A stretch of 64,000 bases of DNA from Bacillus sp. ZZV12-4809 (lineage in GTDB: Bacteria; Bacillota; Bacilli; Bacillales; Cytobacillaceae): assembly GCF_009849585.1 (NCBI RefSeq), contig NZ_VCRN01000008.1, forward strand, positions 62,001 through 126,000, in the 5' to 3' direction. The position numbers and the translations under genes were made by a program. Positions 1 through 9,168 of the stretch are shown in pieces. The notes under the pieces were generated by a model, which had not been told where the DNA came from, did not search any database, and saw nothing but the letters and a program-made list of their open reading frames with translations. Every line of letters begins with the position of its first letter. The stretch's first letter is position 1.

Positions 1-773
1 GCCTTAAACGAAACAGGATTTCCGGTTTTATTCACAAGTTTGAGCTGAAAGTTATGAACCTCATTTTCAATTACTTCATGATGGCTCATGCATAGTTCTA
101 TAAGATATTCATTCGTTTCGATTAAACTTATTCCTCTGCCGGTCCTTTCTAATCTGACTCTTGCAGACACTTCCCCGCTTTGCCATTTATACTCATAAAA
201 TGTAAATCCATTTTCTTTGATTCCATCTGGCTTCACATCGATGTCTCTCAGGCTGCTGTCATACCAATCAAGCTTCTCCAGGACAGGCTTTAAAAGCGGA
301 GTCTGGTGAACTGCGGGAATAAAATTCATTAAATGGGTTGTGTCATCCCTGTCTTCCCAGAAGAAGCCGCATTTCTTATACAGCGGGACAGCTTTCACAT
401 TTCCCGGCCATGTATAGAGATCAAGGCGCGGCCAGCCCAATTCAATTGTCTTTTGCAGAGCTTTAAGTACCAGCATTTTTCCAATTTTCCGCCCATGGTA
501 ATCCGGCCTTACATTTAAAAGAGGGATATACAGGGATCCCGTATCCTCTTTGTATTCTGACAGCCCGCAATAGCCTACTACTTCTTCACCATCAAGGGCC
601 AAGTATAAAGTAATATTGCCATTATTCGCTTCCTTCGTTTTTACTTGCTCTTCAGTCATTACACTGGTATCTCCGCCCCAGCTGTCTCTGCTCAAGTTCC
701 ACATTTTTGCGATTCCTGCAGCAAATCCCTCATGGTACTCTGCAATGATTAATTTGTCTGTACCTTGAATCAT
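1..773 (-). CDS. GNAT family N-acetyltransferase, C-terminal part cut by window edge
   Basis: The reading frame is open from an ATG at 773 to the left edge, giving 257 codons without a stop. The start is supported by AGGAGG eight bases upstream. The N-terminal half is a GNAT fold: residues about 54-70 form the central strands, and residues 88-102 (NVRPDYHGRKIGKML) are the acetyl-CoA pyrophosphate-binding loop. The family moves an acetyl group from acetyl-CoA to an amine; the substrate cannot be read from sequence. The region after about residue 150 is a second beta-rich domain resembling the C-terminal extension of two-domain GNAT proteins. The 3' end lies outside the window, so the total length is unknown. 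Confidence 0.8.
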   Translation of the reverse strand, partial: MIQGTDKLIIAEYHEGFAAGIAKMWNLSRDSWGGDTSVMTEEQVKTKEANNGNITLYLALDGEEVVGYCGLSEYKEDTGSLYIPLLNVRPDYHGRKIGKMLVLKALQKTIELGWPRLDLYTWPGNVKAVPLYKKCGFFWEDRDDTTHLMNFIPAVHQTPLLKPVLEKLDWYDSSLRDIDVKPDGIKENGFTFYEYKWQSGEVSARVRLERTGRGISLIETNEYLIELCMSHHEVIENEVHNFQLKLVNKTGNPVSFK

Positions 774-960
774 CCCTTTGTCCTCCTGACTAGGTTACGC
801 ATTGTCTACCCTTCTCCAATCCCTTTTGCGCAAAGATTTCCTTAATCATTTGCCTCTCCTCCTTTTTTAGTATTCGGAATGTTTTTCCATTCCTTCTTAA
901 TCGTATTATCAGAGAGGTTAATTGTAAATATAATTTTGAATCTTCCGTAAAAAATATCAC

Positions 961-993
961 AAAAAAAAACGCCTTGCTTTTAATAGCAAGGCG
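961..993 (-). terminator. Rho-independent terminator of the fhs transcript
   Basis: A 9-bp perfect stem (970-978 with 985-993, loop of 6) is followed on the minus strand by a run of nine T. It lies 9 bases beyond the stop codon of the gene at 1002. Confidence 0.85.
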
Positions 994-1001
994 AGCAGGT
1001 T

Positions 1002-1532
1002 CTACAAGTAAATTTTTCTCAAAGCACCCATAGAAGCTGTCATATAAGTAATCATTTCATTCAGGTCATCAATCTGCTCTTCCTGGACCAGGCGGTTAAA
1101 AGAAATGATGGTTTCGATTTCGGCCAGCTCCTGCCTATTTTCGGGTCTGTATTTCACAGTCTGTTCGATATTCCGTCCACTGCCCCATATTCCTCGCAGA
1201 ACTTCCCGGATTTCCTGAAATTTTTTATGATCCTTCAGATGTTTAATTATAAAATTCACTAATATACGGCATCCTGCCTGCATTTCGGATTTACGTTGAG
1301 GCAGTAGCTCAGCTGCAAGATTATCAAGTCCCGCTTCCATTATAAAGGTACAGTAAATCTCCGCCATGCCGTCAGCATGATCTGTAAAAGTAATGTCATA
1401 TCTGCGGCACATTTTCGCTGAGTTCATAATATCATTCCGGTCAACTATTCTAATTTCTCCGCCAAGGTCCCGGTCATAAAATCCGCCTTCCATTACAACC
1501 TTCATATTTTCAAAGGCCGTTGGGTCAAACAT
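1002..1532 (-). CDS. Conserved hypothetical protein downstream of fhs
   Basis: This 176-residue protein is of unrecognised family. It is predicted soluble and mostly helical after residue 40, with no signal peptide or membrane segment. The ATG at 1532 has a strong AAGGAGG eight bases upstream. The gene starts 11 bases after the fhs stop and shares its terminator, so the two are very likely one transcript. Cysteines at about residues 42, 61 and 88 are too scattered to suggest a metal site. No function can be assigned; cotranscription with formyl-THF ligase is the only contextual clue. Confidence 0.75.
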   Translation of the reverse strand: MFDPTAFENMKVVMEGGFYDRDLGGEIRIVDRNDIMNSAKMCRRYDITFTDHADGMAEIYCTFIMEAGLDNLAAELLPQRKSEMQAGCRILVNFIIKHLKDHKKFQEIREVLRGIWGSGRNIEQTVKYRPENRQELAEIETIISFNRLVQEEQIDDLNEMITYMTASMGALRKIYL

Positions 1533-1543
1533 GGTAACCCTCC

Positions 1544-3232
1544 TTAAAACAGGCCTACTGCATTTCCATCTTCGTCTACATCCATATTCATGGCTGAAGG
1601 GGCTTTAGGCAAACCAGGCATTGTCATTACATCACCTGTGAGTGCTACAATAAATCCTGCACCAATGGATGGCTTCAGCTCACGTATTGTAATGGTAAAA
1701 TCTGATGGTCTTCCCAGCTTTGAAGGATCATCAGATAAAGAATATTGTGTTTTAGCCATACAAACCGGCAGGACACCCCAGCCAAAACTTTCAAAGTCTT
1801 TTAGCTGTTTTTTGGCTTTGGTTGAGTATTCAACATTATCTGCGCCATATACCTTCTGGGCCACAGTTAGAATTTTATCTTCAAGCGGCAGCGATAAATC
1901 ATACAGATGATTAAACTTCACTGCGTTTTGATCCAAAATGTCAAAAAGTTTCTCTGCGAGCTCAATTCCGCCCTGTCCGCCTTTTTCCCAAACTTCTGTC
2001 AGGGCTACCGGCATGCCTTCCTTACTGCAAAGGTCTGTGAGGGTCGCAATTTCATTCTCGCTATCGGTAATAAAACGGTTAATGGCCACTACATACGGAA
2101 GCCCGAAGCTTTCAACTGTTTCAACGTGCTTCTTTAAATTAGCAAAGCCCCTGGTGAGTGCTTCGGTATCTTCTTTGCCTAATTCATCCTTTGACAAGCC
2201 GCCATGCATTTTTAAAGCTCGGATTGTAGCTACGATTACCACTGCTTCAGGGTCAATGCCTTCGTTCCTGGCTTTAATATTCAGGAACTTTTCAGCGCCA
2301 AGATCCGCACCAAAGCCTGCTTCTGTCACTACATAATCAGCGAGCTTGGAAGCTGCAGAAGTTGCAATCACACTGTTGCAGCCATGCGCAATATTGGCAA
2401 ACGGGCCGCCATGAACCAATGCCGGTGTATGCTCAATAGTCTGTACCAAATTAGGTTTAACTGCTTCTTTAAGCAGCAGAGTAAGAGCACCTTCCACCCC
2501 TAGATCGCTCACTGTTACAGGCTGCTTATCATAATTGTAGGCTATAACCATTTTACCCAGTCTTTCCTTCAGGTTCTGCAGATCTGATGCAAGACATAAA
2601 ACGGCCATAATTTCTGAAGCCACAGTAATATCAAAGCCATCCTCTCTTGGAACACCTTGCAAAGGACCACCCAAGCCAATCACTATTTTCCTTAATGCAC
2701 GGTCGTTCAAATCCAGAGCACGCTTCCAGACAATTCTTCTTTGGTCGATATTTAACAAATTCCCCTGCTGAAGGTGATTATCAATCAAGGCCGCCAATGC
2801 ATTATTGGCTGTTGTAATTGCGTGAAGATCACCTGTAAAATGCAGATTGATGTCTTCCATCGGGAGAACCTGTGCGTAACCCCCGCCTGTTGCACCGCCT
2901 TTAATTCCCATAGTTGGCCCCAGGGAAGGTTCCCTCATTGCAACCATAGCCTTCTTGCCAAGTCTGTTAAACGCATCCGCCAGTCCGACGGTTACCGTGG
3001 ACTTTCCTTCCCCTGCAGGTGTTGGATTAATGGAAGTGACAAGAATTATTTTACCGCTGTCATTCGTACTTAATTTTTTTAAGGCTGCTGCGGATATTTT
3101 TGCTTTATACTTGCCGAATAGCTCCAGATCATCCTCAATGAGTCCCAGTTTTTCTGCAATTTCCTTAATGGGCTTCATGGCTGACGCCTGAGCAATTTCT
3201 ATGTCTGATTTCACGATCGGTTTCACATTCAC
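1544..3232 (-). CDS. fhs: Formate-tetrahydrofolate ligase
   Basis: Joins formate to tetrahydrofolate with ATP to give 10-formyl-THF for purine and initiator-tRNA formylation; cytosolic. The 562 residues match the usual 555-560 of the family. The ATP-binding loop TPAGEGKST is at 71-79, and the family signature around [19 protein letters not shown] follows at about 117-135. The ATG at 3232 is preceded by a GGGGGAT ribosome-binding site. An extended -10 (TGG-TACAAT on the minus strand, 3277-3285) lies upstream in the 179-base gap shared with divergent metA. The ligase is not universal in bacilli, and here it heads a two-gene transcript. Confidence 0.96.
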   Translation of the reverse strand: MNVKPIVKSDIEIAQASAMKPIKEIAEKLGLIEDDLELFGKYKAKISAAALKKLSTNDSGKIILVTSINPTPAGEGKSTVTVGLADAFNRLGKKAMVAMREPSLGPTMGIKGGATGGGYAQVLPMEDINLHFTGDLHAITTANNALAALIDNHLQQGNLLNIDQRRIVWKRALDLNDRALRKIVIGLGGPLQGVPREDGFDITVASEIMAVLCLASDLQNLKERLGKMVIAYNYDKQPVTVSDLGVEGALTLLLKEAVKPNLVQTIEHTPALVHGGPFANIAHGCNSVIATSAASKLADYVVTEAGFGADLGAEKFLNIKARNEGIDPEAVVIVATIRALKMHGGLSKDELGKEDTEALTRGFANLKKHVETVESFGLPYVVAINRFITDSENEIATLTDLCSKEGMPVALTEVWEKGGQGGIELAEKLFDILDQNAVKFNHLYDLSLPLEDKILTVAQKVYGADNVEYSTKAKKQLKDFESFGWGVLPVCMAKTQYSLSDDPSKLGRPSDFTITIRELKPSIGAGFIVALTGDVMTMPGLPKAPSAMNMDVDEDGNAVGLF

Positions 3233-3346
3233 TGATATCCCCCCAGAATCCGTTATGTATAGGTTCCTACAGCTTTATTGTACCATCTCTGAAACAAAAT
3301 ATTGTCATTTACTTTTGATATTTTTGCATTTTCACACAGTAAAGCA

Positions 3347-3375
3347 TTGATACAATTTTGAATCGTCTTTATAAT
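3347..3375 (+). promoter_or_regulatory. Sigma-A promoter of metA
   Basis: TTGATA (3347-3352), a 17-base spacer and a perfect TATAAT (3370-3375) precede metA. Transcription starting about seven bases downstream leaves a leader of roughly 30 nt, too short for an S-box or T-box element. Confidence 0.75.
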
Positions 3376-3411
3376 GAGTTTAATTGAATTTTTGTACAGG
3401 GAGATGATCAC

Positions 3412-4320
3412 TTGCCGATAAAAATTCCTAAGCTGCTTCCTGCCAGGGAGATCTTAGAGGAAGAGAATATATTTATCATGGATGAGGACCGTGCCAAACA
3501 GCAGGATATACGCCCATTAAATATCCTTATCCTGAATTTGATGCCTGAGAAAGAAAAAACAGAAGCCCATCTTTTAAGACTACTTGGAAATACGCCTTTA
3601 CAGGTAAACATCTCATTTTTAAAAACTGCCACTCATCAATCAAAAAATACCAGTCCCATGCATCTCGAACAATTCTATACTGCGTTTGAGCAGGTTCGAA
3701 ATAGAAAATTTGACGGGATGATTATAACCGGCGCTCCTGTAGAGCTTCTTAATTTTAATGAGGTTGACTATTGGGAGGAGCTGACTGCAATCATGGAGTG
3801 GACAAAAACAAATGTTACCTCCACCCTGCATATATGCTGGGGAGCACAGGCAGCATTATTCTATCACTTTGGGATCGGAAAATATGAGCTGCCTGAGAAA
3901 TGTTCCGGTGTTTTTCTTCATGAAGTACATGACAGAAGGGAAAAACTGCTGAGGGGCTTTGACGATATCTTTTTTGCTCCGCATTCCAGAAATACAGATG
4001 TTTATGAGGAGCAGCTGCTGAAACATCCGGAAGTAAAGCTTCTGTCCTCTTCTGAGGAGGCTGGTCCTTTCATCATGAGCGCGAACGGCGGCAGACAACT
4101 TATGGTAACTGGCCATCTGGAATATGAAGCCTGCACACTCGCAGAAGAATATACAAGAGACAAAAGCAGAGGGCTGCAGGTTCCTATGCCCAAACACTAT
4201 TTTCCGAATGATAATCCTGACAGGAAACCTCATAATAAATGGCGCTCACATGCCCATTTAATGTTTTCTAATTGGCTGAACTACTATGTGTATCAGGAGA
4301 CTCCTTACGAGTGGGATTGA
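3412..4320 (+). CDS. metA: Homoserine O-acetyltransferase, MetA family
   Basis: Activates the hydroxyl of homoserine in methionine synthesis. The 302 residues match the MetA family (class I glutamine amidotransferase-like fold). Cys142 in [11 protein letters not shown] is the acyl-carrying nucleophile, and His235 and Glu237 in VTGHLEYE complete the catalytic set. Residue 111 is Glu (GAPVELLNF). In the MetA family Glu at 111 selects acetyl-CoA while Gly selects succinyl-CoA, so the product is inferred to be O-acetylhomoserine although the family name is homoserine succinyltransferase. The start is TTG with AGGGAGAT upstream. It is monocistronic between its own promoter and a bidirectional terminator, and no methionine riboswitch is present. 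Confidence 0.95.
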   Translation: MPIKIPKLLPAREILEEENIFIMDEDRAKQQDIRPLNILILNLMPEKEKTEAHLLRLLGNTPLQVNISFLKTATHQSKNTSPMHLEQFYTAFEQVRNRKFDGMIITGAPVELLNFNEVDYWEELTAIMEWTKTNVTSTLHICWGAQAALFYHFGIGKYELPEKCSGVFLHEVHDRREKLLRGFDDIFFAPHSRNTDVYEEQLLKHPEVKLLSSSEEAGPFIMSANGGRQLMVTGHLEYEACTLAEEYTRDKSRGLQVPMPKHYFPNDNPDRKPHNKWRSHAHLMFSNWLNYYVYQETPYEWD

Positions 4321-4363
4321 TAATCCAGCAAGCGGAATAACTTAATATGCAGTTAAAAACATG

Positions 4364-4394
4364 AAAAAGCCGGTTTTTTAATAAACCGGCTTTT
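4364..4394. terminator. Bidirectional terminator between metA and the AIM24 gene
   Basis: An 8-bp stem (4369-4376 with 4383-4390) has A-run on the left and T-run on the right, so it can end both convergent transcripts. Confidence 0.85.
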
Positions 4395-4419
4395 CTTAGC
4401 AAAGCGCTTATGCTATTCC

Positions 4420-5112
4420 TTATGATTGCTGAGCATAATACACTTCTTCAAATGGCTGGACCACTACAAAGCCGCTGCCTGAAAACTTCATTTGTATCGA
4501 CTCTCCACTCCCTCTTCCAAGGAACGTTTTAAAAGAGATATCTGTAACAAATTCCGGCTGCAGTGACCCTGACCAAGCAACTGTCGCATTCGGATCAGTA
4601 TATACGGGGTTATCAGGAGTAACCAAAAGTGTCAGCGGCTCATAGTGGGAAGTAATAGCTACCATTCCCGTCCCTTCTAAATGGACATTGAACAAGCCTC
4701 CTGCCAGCATGCCTGCCATTCTCTTCATTAATTTAATATCCCAGCTGATGGAAGGCTCGAAAGCAAGGAGATCATTTCCATTTACAAAAATGGAATCCCC
4801 AGCCAGATTCAGAATTGAGATCTTTTTGCCCTGGTCTGCAAGGTATAGCTTTCCGTTGCCTGTTGCTTTCATTAAAGCGGTTCCCTCTCCGGTGAGTGCC
4901 TTTTTGAACATCTTTCCTAAGCCATGCTCGAGAATACCTTCGCGCTCAAACTTTATCTGGCCGCGGTAGGAGACCATTCCGCCCGCCTTAGCCCAAACCT
5001 GGCTGGTTAGATTAATTTCGAGCATCCTTGGTGTCTCCAGTTCAAAAAGCCCTTCACCTTTATCCTGCTGTTTCGTCTGGTTTACAAACTCTTCAATTGA
5101 ATATCTGCTCAT
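4420..5112 (-). CDS. AIM24 family protein
   Basis: This 230-residue beta-rich protein contains the AIM24/TraI-type repeat pattern (MLEINLTSQVWAKAGGMVSY near residue 33; GLFNVHLEGTGMVAI near 140). Bacterial members are soluble, assemble into beta-sandwich trimers and have no established reaction. I chose the ATG at 5112 over an in-frame ATG at 5145 because AAAGGA lies nine bases before it and because the upstream start would sit inside the methyltransferase gene. That gene ends 8 bases upstream, so the two are cotranscribed. Confidence 0.85.
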   Translation of the reverse strand: MSRYSIEEFVNQTKQQDKGEGLFELETPRMLEINLTSQVWAKAGGMVSYRGQIKFEREGILEHGLGKMFKKALTGEGTALMKATGNGKLYLADQGKKISILNLAGDSIFVNGNDLLAFEPSISWDIKLMKRMAGMLAGGLFNVHLEGTGMVAITSHYEPLTLLVTPDNPVYTDPNATVAWSGSLQPEFVTDISFKTFLGRGSGESIQMKFSGSGFVVVQPFEEVYYAQQS

Positions 5113-5119
5113 TCTTTTG

Positions 5120-5812
5120 TCATCCTTTCCTTTTTCTGCTTTCAAGCATAAAGATCCACATAAAAGATAATGATTGCTTTAACTCATCAGTCAGCGAGCC
5201 TTTTGAAAGCTGCTCTGATGCTTTTTTATATACGCCCAGTTCATCAATCTTTGACCATCCATTTTCATGTGCAAGCTGTTCAAATTCCCACGGCATCATG
5301 GTATTGCAAATAACTTCATCCTTATAAAGCCTGCGGTAGCTGTTAGCCCGCGGTGCGGCCGTGGGGCCAAGAATCCCTATACAAGCCCTTCCGCCCGGCT
5401 TAACAATTCGCCGAATTTCCTGTAAAACATCAAGCGGGCTCTCGGTCCATTCCAGTGAATTAATCGCAAGAACCGCATCAATTGCATTTTCCTCGAGCGA
5501 AAGCTCTGAAATGTCTTCCTTCCTGAAAACCGCATCCGTTTCAGCGTTTAATTTTTCAGCTTTATGTATCATCTCTTCTGAGACGTCAATCCCGGTAACC
5601 TTATAGCCAGCCAAAGCAAGCTTGTAGGAGCCGTAACCATCTCCGCACCCAAGATCACAAACAGCAGATTCTTTTTTGACATGTTTTTCGAAGAAGGAGA
5701 TGATATCCTTTCGGCTTCCTTCCTCCCACATTGCCCTGCTCTTTGCATTCCATGATTCTGAATTTTTATCCCACAGCTTCTCTGCTTCTGCAGACCAATT
5801 GAAAGTACTCAT
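5120..5812 (-). CDS. Class I SAM-dependent methyltransferase
   Basis: Rossmann-type methyltransferase of 230 residues. Motif I DLGCGDGYG is at 53-61, the acidic SAM-ribose residue is Asp76 in GIDVS, and a later strand motif (IDAVLAINSLEWTE) matches the usual post-II region. The acceptor, possibly a small molecule as in the UbiE/COQ5-like group, is not predictable. The start at 5812 was chosen because GGAGGG sits six bases upstream; the ORF extends 16 codons further without a ribosome-binding site. First gene of a two-gene transcript with the AIM24 protein. Confidence 0.85.
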   Translation of the reverse strand: MSTFNWSAEAEKLWDKNSESWNAKSRAMWEEGSRKDIISFFEKHVKKESAVCDLGCGDGYGSYKLALAGYKVTGIDVSEEMIHKAEKLNAETDAVFRKEDISELSLEENAIDAVLAINSLEWTESPLDVLQEIRRIVKPGGRACIGILGPTAAPRANSYRRLYKDEVICNTMMPWEFEQLAHENGWSKIDELGVYKKASEQLSKGSLTDELKQSLSFMWIFMLESRKRKG

Positions 5813-5956
5813 TCTATCCCTCCGTCTAAGCATACGATTGTTTATAAAAAAAGTTCCCAATATTTTTAATTCGCTAAGATTCTCAAAAATACCTCTGATT
5901 ATATAATGATAAAAACGTCAACAATATTGGTAGAAAATGAATAAGGAGCGTTTTGT

Positions 5957-6175
5957 ATGAACGGCGAGCAGCTGACAGCAGTCTACCGTAACAATAGTGG
6001 TGAAATCATTTCATTCCAAACATCCGGAGGACGAATCATTTCTTATCGCAAAGCACTGATGGAGGCAGAACAAGGTATTATTGAAGGTATCCATATTTAT
6101 GAAAGCGAAGATGGCTCTATACAGCTAAATCCTTCCGAAGCATCATCTTTTGATGATTTTCCAAGCCTCTATTAA
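5957..6175 (+). CDS. DUF3892-like small protein
   Basis: A 72-residue soluble protein. Its first half (ITS-like strand, then SGGRIISYRKALMEAEQG) resembles the DUF3892 pattern of short bacillar proteins; the second half is acidic. No function is known. The ATG follows AAGGAGCG by seven bases. It is monocistronic, divergent from the methyltransferase gene, and ends in a shared terminator with mntR. Confidence 0.7.
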   Translation: MNGEQLTAVYRNNSGEIISFQTSGGRIISYRKALMEAEQGIIEGIHIYESEDGSIQLNPSEASSFDDFPSLY

Positions 6176-6191
6176 TTATTAGCCCTATATG

Positions 6192-6222
6192 AAAAAACCT
6201 GACTCAAAGCAGTCAGGTTTTT
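6192..6222. terminator. Bidirectional terminator between the DUF3892-like gene and mntR
   Basis: A stem of about 10 bp (AAACCTGACT with AGTCAGGTTT) with A-run left and T-run right overlaps the mntR stop codon. Confidence 0.85.
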
Positions 6223-6646
6223 ACTGTTCTTCTTCATTTTTACGCTGGATTTCCCTCAGCACTCCGATGCGGCTATCATCCTCCTCAAAAAATTGAACCA
6301 AGTCGCCCACCCGGTCGATGGCATCCCAGCTCAGATGATGTTCAATGCCTTCCACATCTTCATAAATATTTTCTTCTTTGACTCCAATAATACGCAGGAG
6401 CTGTTCTAAAAGTTCATGCCGGTATACAAGCCTCTTGCCGATTTTTTTCCCTTTTGGTGTTAATACAAGCCCTCTGTATTTTTCATATACAAGATACTCA
6501 TCCTTATCAAGCTTCTGGACCATTTTTGTCACAGAAGATGGATGTACTGAGAGAGCCTCTGCAATATCAGAAACCCTTGCATAACCTTTGTCTTCAATTA
6601 ACATATATATTTGTTCAATGTAATCTTCCATACTTGGTGTTGGCAT
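6221..6646 (-). CDS. mntR: Manganese-dependent transcriptional regulator MntR
   Basis: DtxR-family repressor of manganese uptake genes. The 141 residues are near-identical in layout to B. subtilis MntR (142). All metal ligands of that protein are present at the same numbers: Asp8, Glu11, His77, Glu99, Glu102 and His103. The N-terminal winged helix (residues about 20-60) includes [14 protein letters not shown] as recognition helix. The ATG at 6646 has GGAGG nine bases upstream; the ORF extends six codons further but into the ribosome-binding site. It senses Mn2+ directly and represses transport genes when manganese is plentiful (family knowledge). Its upstream region holds two copies of a short dispersed repeat. 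Confidence 0.97.
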   Translation of the reverse strand: MPTPSMEDYIEQIYMLIEDKGYARVSDIAEALSVHPSSVTKMVQKLDKDEYLVYEKYRGLVLTPKGKKIGKRLVYRHELLEQLLRIIGVKEENIYEDVEGIEHHLSWDAIDRVGDLVQFFEEDDSRIGVLREIQRKNEEEQ

Positions 6647-6664
6647 TACGCAACCTCCTGCCAC

Positions 6665-6738
6665 TTAGAAAAGCGCAGAGCGCCTGCCGATGGGCGCTCG
6701 GAGCTAGACAATCTATTTTAGAAAAGCGCAGAGCGCAT
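6665..6738. repeat. Two copies of a short dispersed intergenic repeat upstream of mntR
   Basis: TTAGAAAAGCGCAGAGCGC occurs at about 6665-6683 and again at about 6718-6736. The first copy continues into a GC-rich inverted segment (gcgcc...gggcgc) and ends in GGAGCTAGACA. Related pieces occur at about 32630-32648 (AAGGCGCAGAAGCTAGACAG) and about 56873-56905 (TAGATAAGCGGAAGGCGCC). Confidence 0.65.
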
Positions 6739-6832
6739 GTTCATTTAATATCTCCATAAATAAATATAGGACTTAGACGATTTTACTACAGTTGGAAAAT
6801 GGAGACAAGGAATTATGCTAAATCCGGTAAAT

Positions 6833-8995
6833 TCAGGTTTTTTGCGGGAAAAGAAATTTGACTCTGTTTTCTTTTTGATCCCAGGATAATTTAGCTGAAA
6901 ATGTTTTATCTTTTCCTTTGCTCGTAAATCCTTCAACTAATTCTGTTTCTCCGTCCTTTAATAGCTGTTTGAGCAGTTTTTGAGTCATTGTCTTACCCAT
7001 AATGCTTTTGGAGATAGTGAAAGTGCATTTGGTCTTATTATAATTGGAACAGCCATAAAAGCTTCCCTTATCCACAACTTTACCATCACATAGCATGCAT
7101 TTTCCCAGATTCGCTGACCTTTTTTGCTTGAATTTGCCGGGAGTGAATCCCTCTTTATCTTCTTCTGAGAATATCCACTTTCCTGCATGTTCAATAGAGG
7201 CAGAGATTAAATGCCCTACCATTTTATTGGTCTGCTCCATGAATTGTTTCGGGGATGCCTGACCATCTGAAATGTCCTTTAGCCGCTGTTCCCATTTTGC
7301 CGTCATTTCAGGAGAAGCAAGTATTTGTGTTCCTATTGCTTCTATAAGGATTTTTGCTTTTGAGTTTGCATATACAAGATTTTTCTTTATATCGATGTAT
7401 TTGCGCTCCTTCAGCATTGTAATGATTCCCGCTCTTGTGGCTTCTGTTCCCAGGCCTTCTGTCTTCATCAGAACCTTCTCAAGTTCCTTATCCTCAATAT
7501 GCTTCCCCGCCGATTTCATTAGTGTAATCAGCTGGCCTTCAGTATACCTTTTAGGCGGCTGGGTTTTGCTTTCTTTTACATCAGCCTTCAACACTGTTCC
7601 CTGATCGCCAGCCTGCAGTAAAGGCAGTGCCGGATCCTTTTCCTTCTCCTGCTGAGGAATCACTTTTCGCCAGCCTTCCTCAAGCTGGACTTTCCCCTTG
7701 GATAGAAACAATGCTCTTCCATCCACAAGAGTCTTAATCGTTGTATATTCTGATACAGCTTTTCCATAATGAGCAGCGATTAAGCTCCTCACGACCAGAT
7801 CATAGAGAATTTTTTCTTCCGAAGATAATCTTCCCAGGTCCGGCACCTGTTCCGTCGGAATGATGGCATAGTGATCAGTTACCTTCTTGTCATTCACATA
7901 CCGTTTATTCTGCAAAATCGAGCTTATAGGCAAAGGGAAAAATTCCTTATACTCCTCTTTTGCTTCCATTTTTCTGAGGATTTCCGGAAACATTTCAGCT
8001 TCTCCTGCGGTTACATGACGGGAGTCTGAACGAGGATATGATACGATTCCTTTTTGATAAAGCTTTTGCAGAACATCCAGTGTTTTTTTAGGAGGGAATT
8101 TGAACCTGCGGTTGGCTTCTGCCTGCAATGCCGAAAGATTATACAGCATAGGCGGAAGGAATTCTTTTTTTTCAGCCTGCACATCTTCTACCTTTGCATC
8201 TTTATCTCTGCAAAATGCCGCAATCTTTTCGGCAAGCTCTTTAGTCTTAATTCTGGCCTCTCCATCTTTTTCCCACTTACCGGTATATTTTTTCCCGTTT
8301 ACTTTAAATTGTGCGTTTACCTCCCAAAAAGGTTCGGAAACAAAGTTCTGAATTTCATTTTCTCTTTTTACGATTAAAGCAAGTGTGGGTGTCTGAACCC
8401 TTCCTACTGAAAAAACATCCGAGAAACCTTTCTGCTGCAGAAGAAGACTGTATAAACGCGAAGCATTCATCCCAACGACCCAGTCGGCACATGCTCTCGT
8501 ATAGGCTTCATAGTATAAATTTCTTGTGTCGCTTTCATCCAGCAGGGCGAGAAAACCTTCCTTTATGGCTTTTGGAGTCAAAGAAGAGATCCATAGCCTT
8601 TTCATAGGAACTCTAGATCCGGTAAGCCTTAGTATGTTCCGGATAATAAGCTCTCCTTCTCTCCCTGCATCCCCTGCATGGATAATTTCTGTTAAATCGG
8701 GATTAGAAGCAAGCTGTTTGATTATATTAAATTGCTTTGCTTTATCCTTTGTCACTTCATATTGAAATTGCTCTGGAATGATTGGCAATGTGTCCAAAGA
8801 CCATTTTTTCCAATCCTTTTTATATTTTTCAGGGGCAGACAGCTGGCATAGGTGGCCTATAGCCCAGGTAACATGAGCCCCCTGGGGGAATATATCATTT
8901 GGAAAGATTTCAATATATCCCTGGTGTTTCTTCATTTTAAAAATAGAAGCCAGCGTCATACCCTGATCGGGTTTTTCCGCGATAATCAGTTTCAT
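6833..8995 (-). CDS. topB: DNA topoisomerase III
   Basis: Type IA topoisomerase that passes single strands to decatenate DNA and resolve recombination intermediates. At 720 residues it is close to B. subtilis TopB (727). The Toprim domain has Glu7 (IAEKPD) and the acidic set at 109-115 (GDAGREGEL). The catalytic tyrosine is Tyr320 in VSYPRSDSRH. The C-terminal 90 residues hold a zinc-ribbon-like unit (CMLC...YGC...KC). The ATG at 8995 has GGGAG nine bases before it. It is transcribed alone; the nearest upstream gene is the pullulanase at 9169-12093, about 170 bases away on the same strand. Confidence 0.96.
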   Translation of the reverse strand: MKLIIAEKPDQGMTLASIFKMKKHQGYIEIFPNDIFPQGAHVTWAIGHLCQLSAPEKYKKDWKKWSLDTLPIIPEQFQYEVTKDKAKQFNIIKQLASNPDLTEIIHAGDAGREGELIIRNILRLTGSRVPMKRLWISSLTPKAIKEGFLALLDESDTRNLYYEAYTRACADWVVGMNASRLYSLLLQQKGFSDVFSVGRVQTPTLALIVKRENEIQNFVSEPFWEVNAQFKVNGKKYTGKWEKDGEARIKTKELAEKIAAFCRDKDAKVEDVQAEKKEFLPPMLYNLSALQAEANRRFKFPPKKTLDVLQKLYQKGIVSYPRSDSRHVTAGEAEMFPEILRKMEAKEEYKEFFPLPISSILQNKRYVNDKKVTDHYAIIPTEQVPDLGRLSSEEKILYDLVVRSLIAAHYGKAVSEYTTIKTLVDGRALFLSKGKVQLEEGWRKVIPQQEKEKDPALPLLQAGDQGTVLKADVKESKTQPPKRYTEGQLITLMKSAGKHIEDKELEKVLMKTEGLGTEATRAGIITMLKERKYIDIKKNLVYANSKAKILIEAIGTQILASPEMTAKWEQRLKDISDGQASPKQFMEQTNKMVGHLISASIEHAGKWIFSEEDKEGFTPGKFKQKRSANLGKCMLCDGKVVDKGSFYGCSNYNKTKCTFTISKSIMGKTMTQKLLKQLLKDGETELVEGFTSKGKDKTFSAKLSWDQKENRVKFLFPQKT

Positions 8996-9168
8996 ACTTT
9001 AGCTCCCTTTGTGTTGTAAGAACAAAATATAGATATCTATTTTAATATTAACCTAAAAATTTAGCAAAGGGAGTTAAAATACCATTATAGATATGAAATT
9101 TTAAAAAACACTTGTGTTCCAATATGCAAACAAAAGAAGAACCCTCTGACAGGATTCTCCTCTGCTTT

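Noticed and set aside
3233-3411. S-box or T-box methionine leader before metA
   Set aside because: A clear promoter places the transcription start about 30 bases before the gene; there is no room and no conserved core sequence.
6745-6936. 63-codon minus-strand frame at the 3' end of topB
   Set aside because: Overlaps the topB C-terminus in another frame and lacks start signals.
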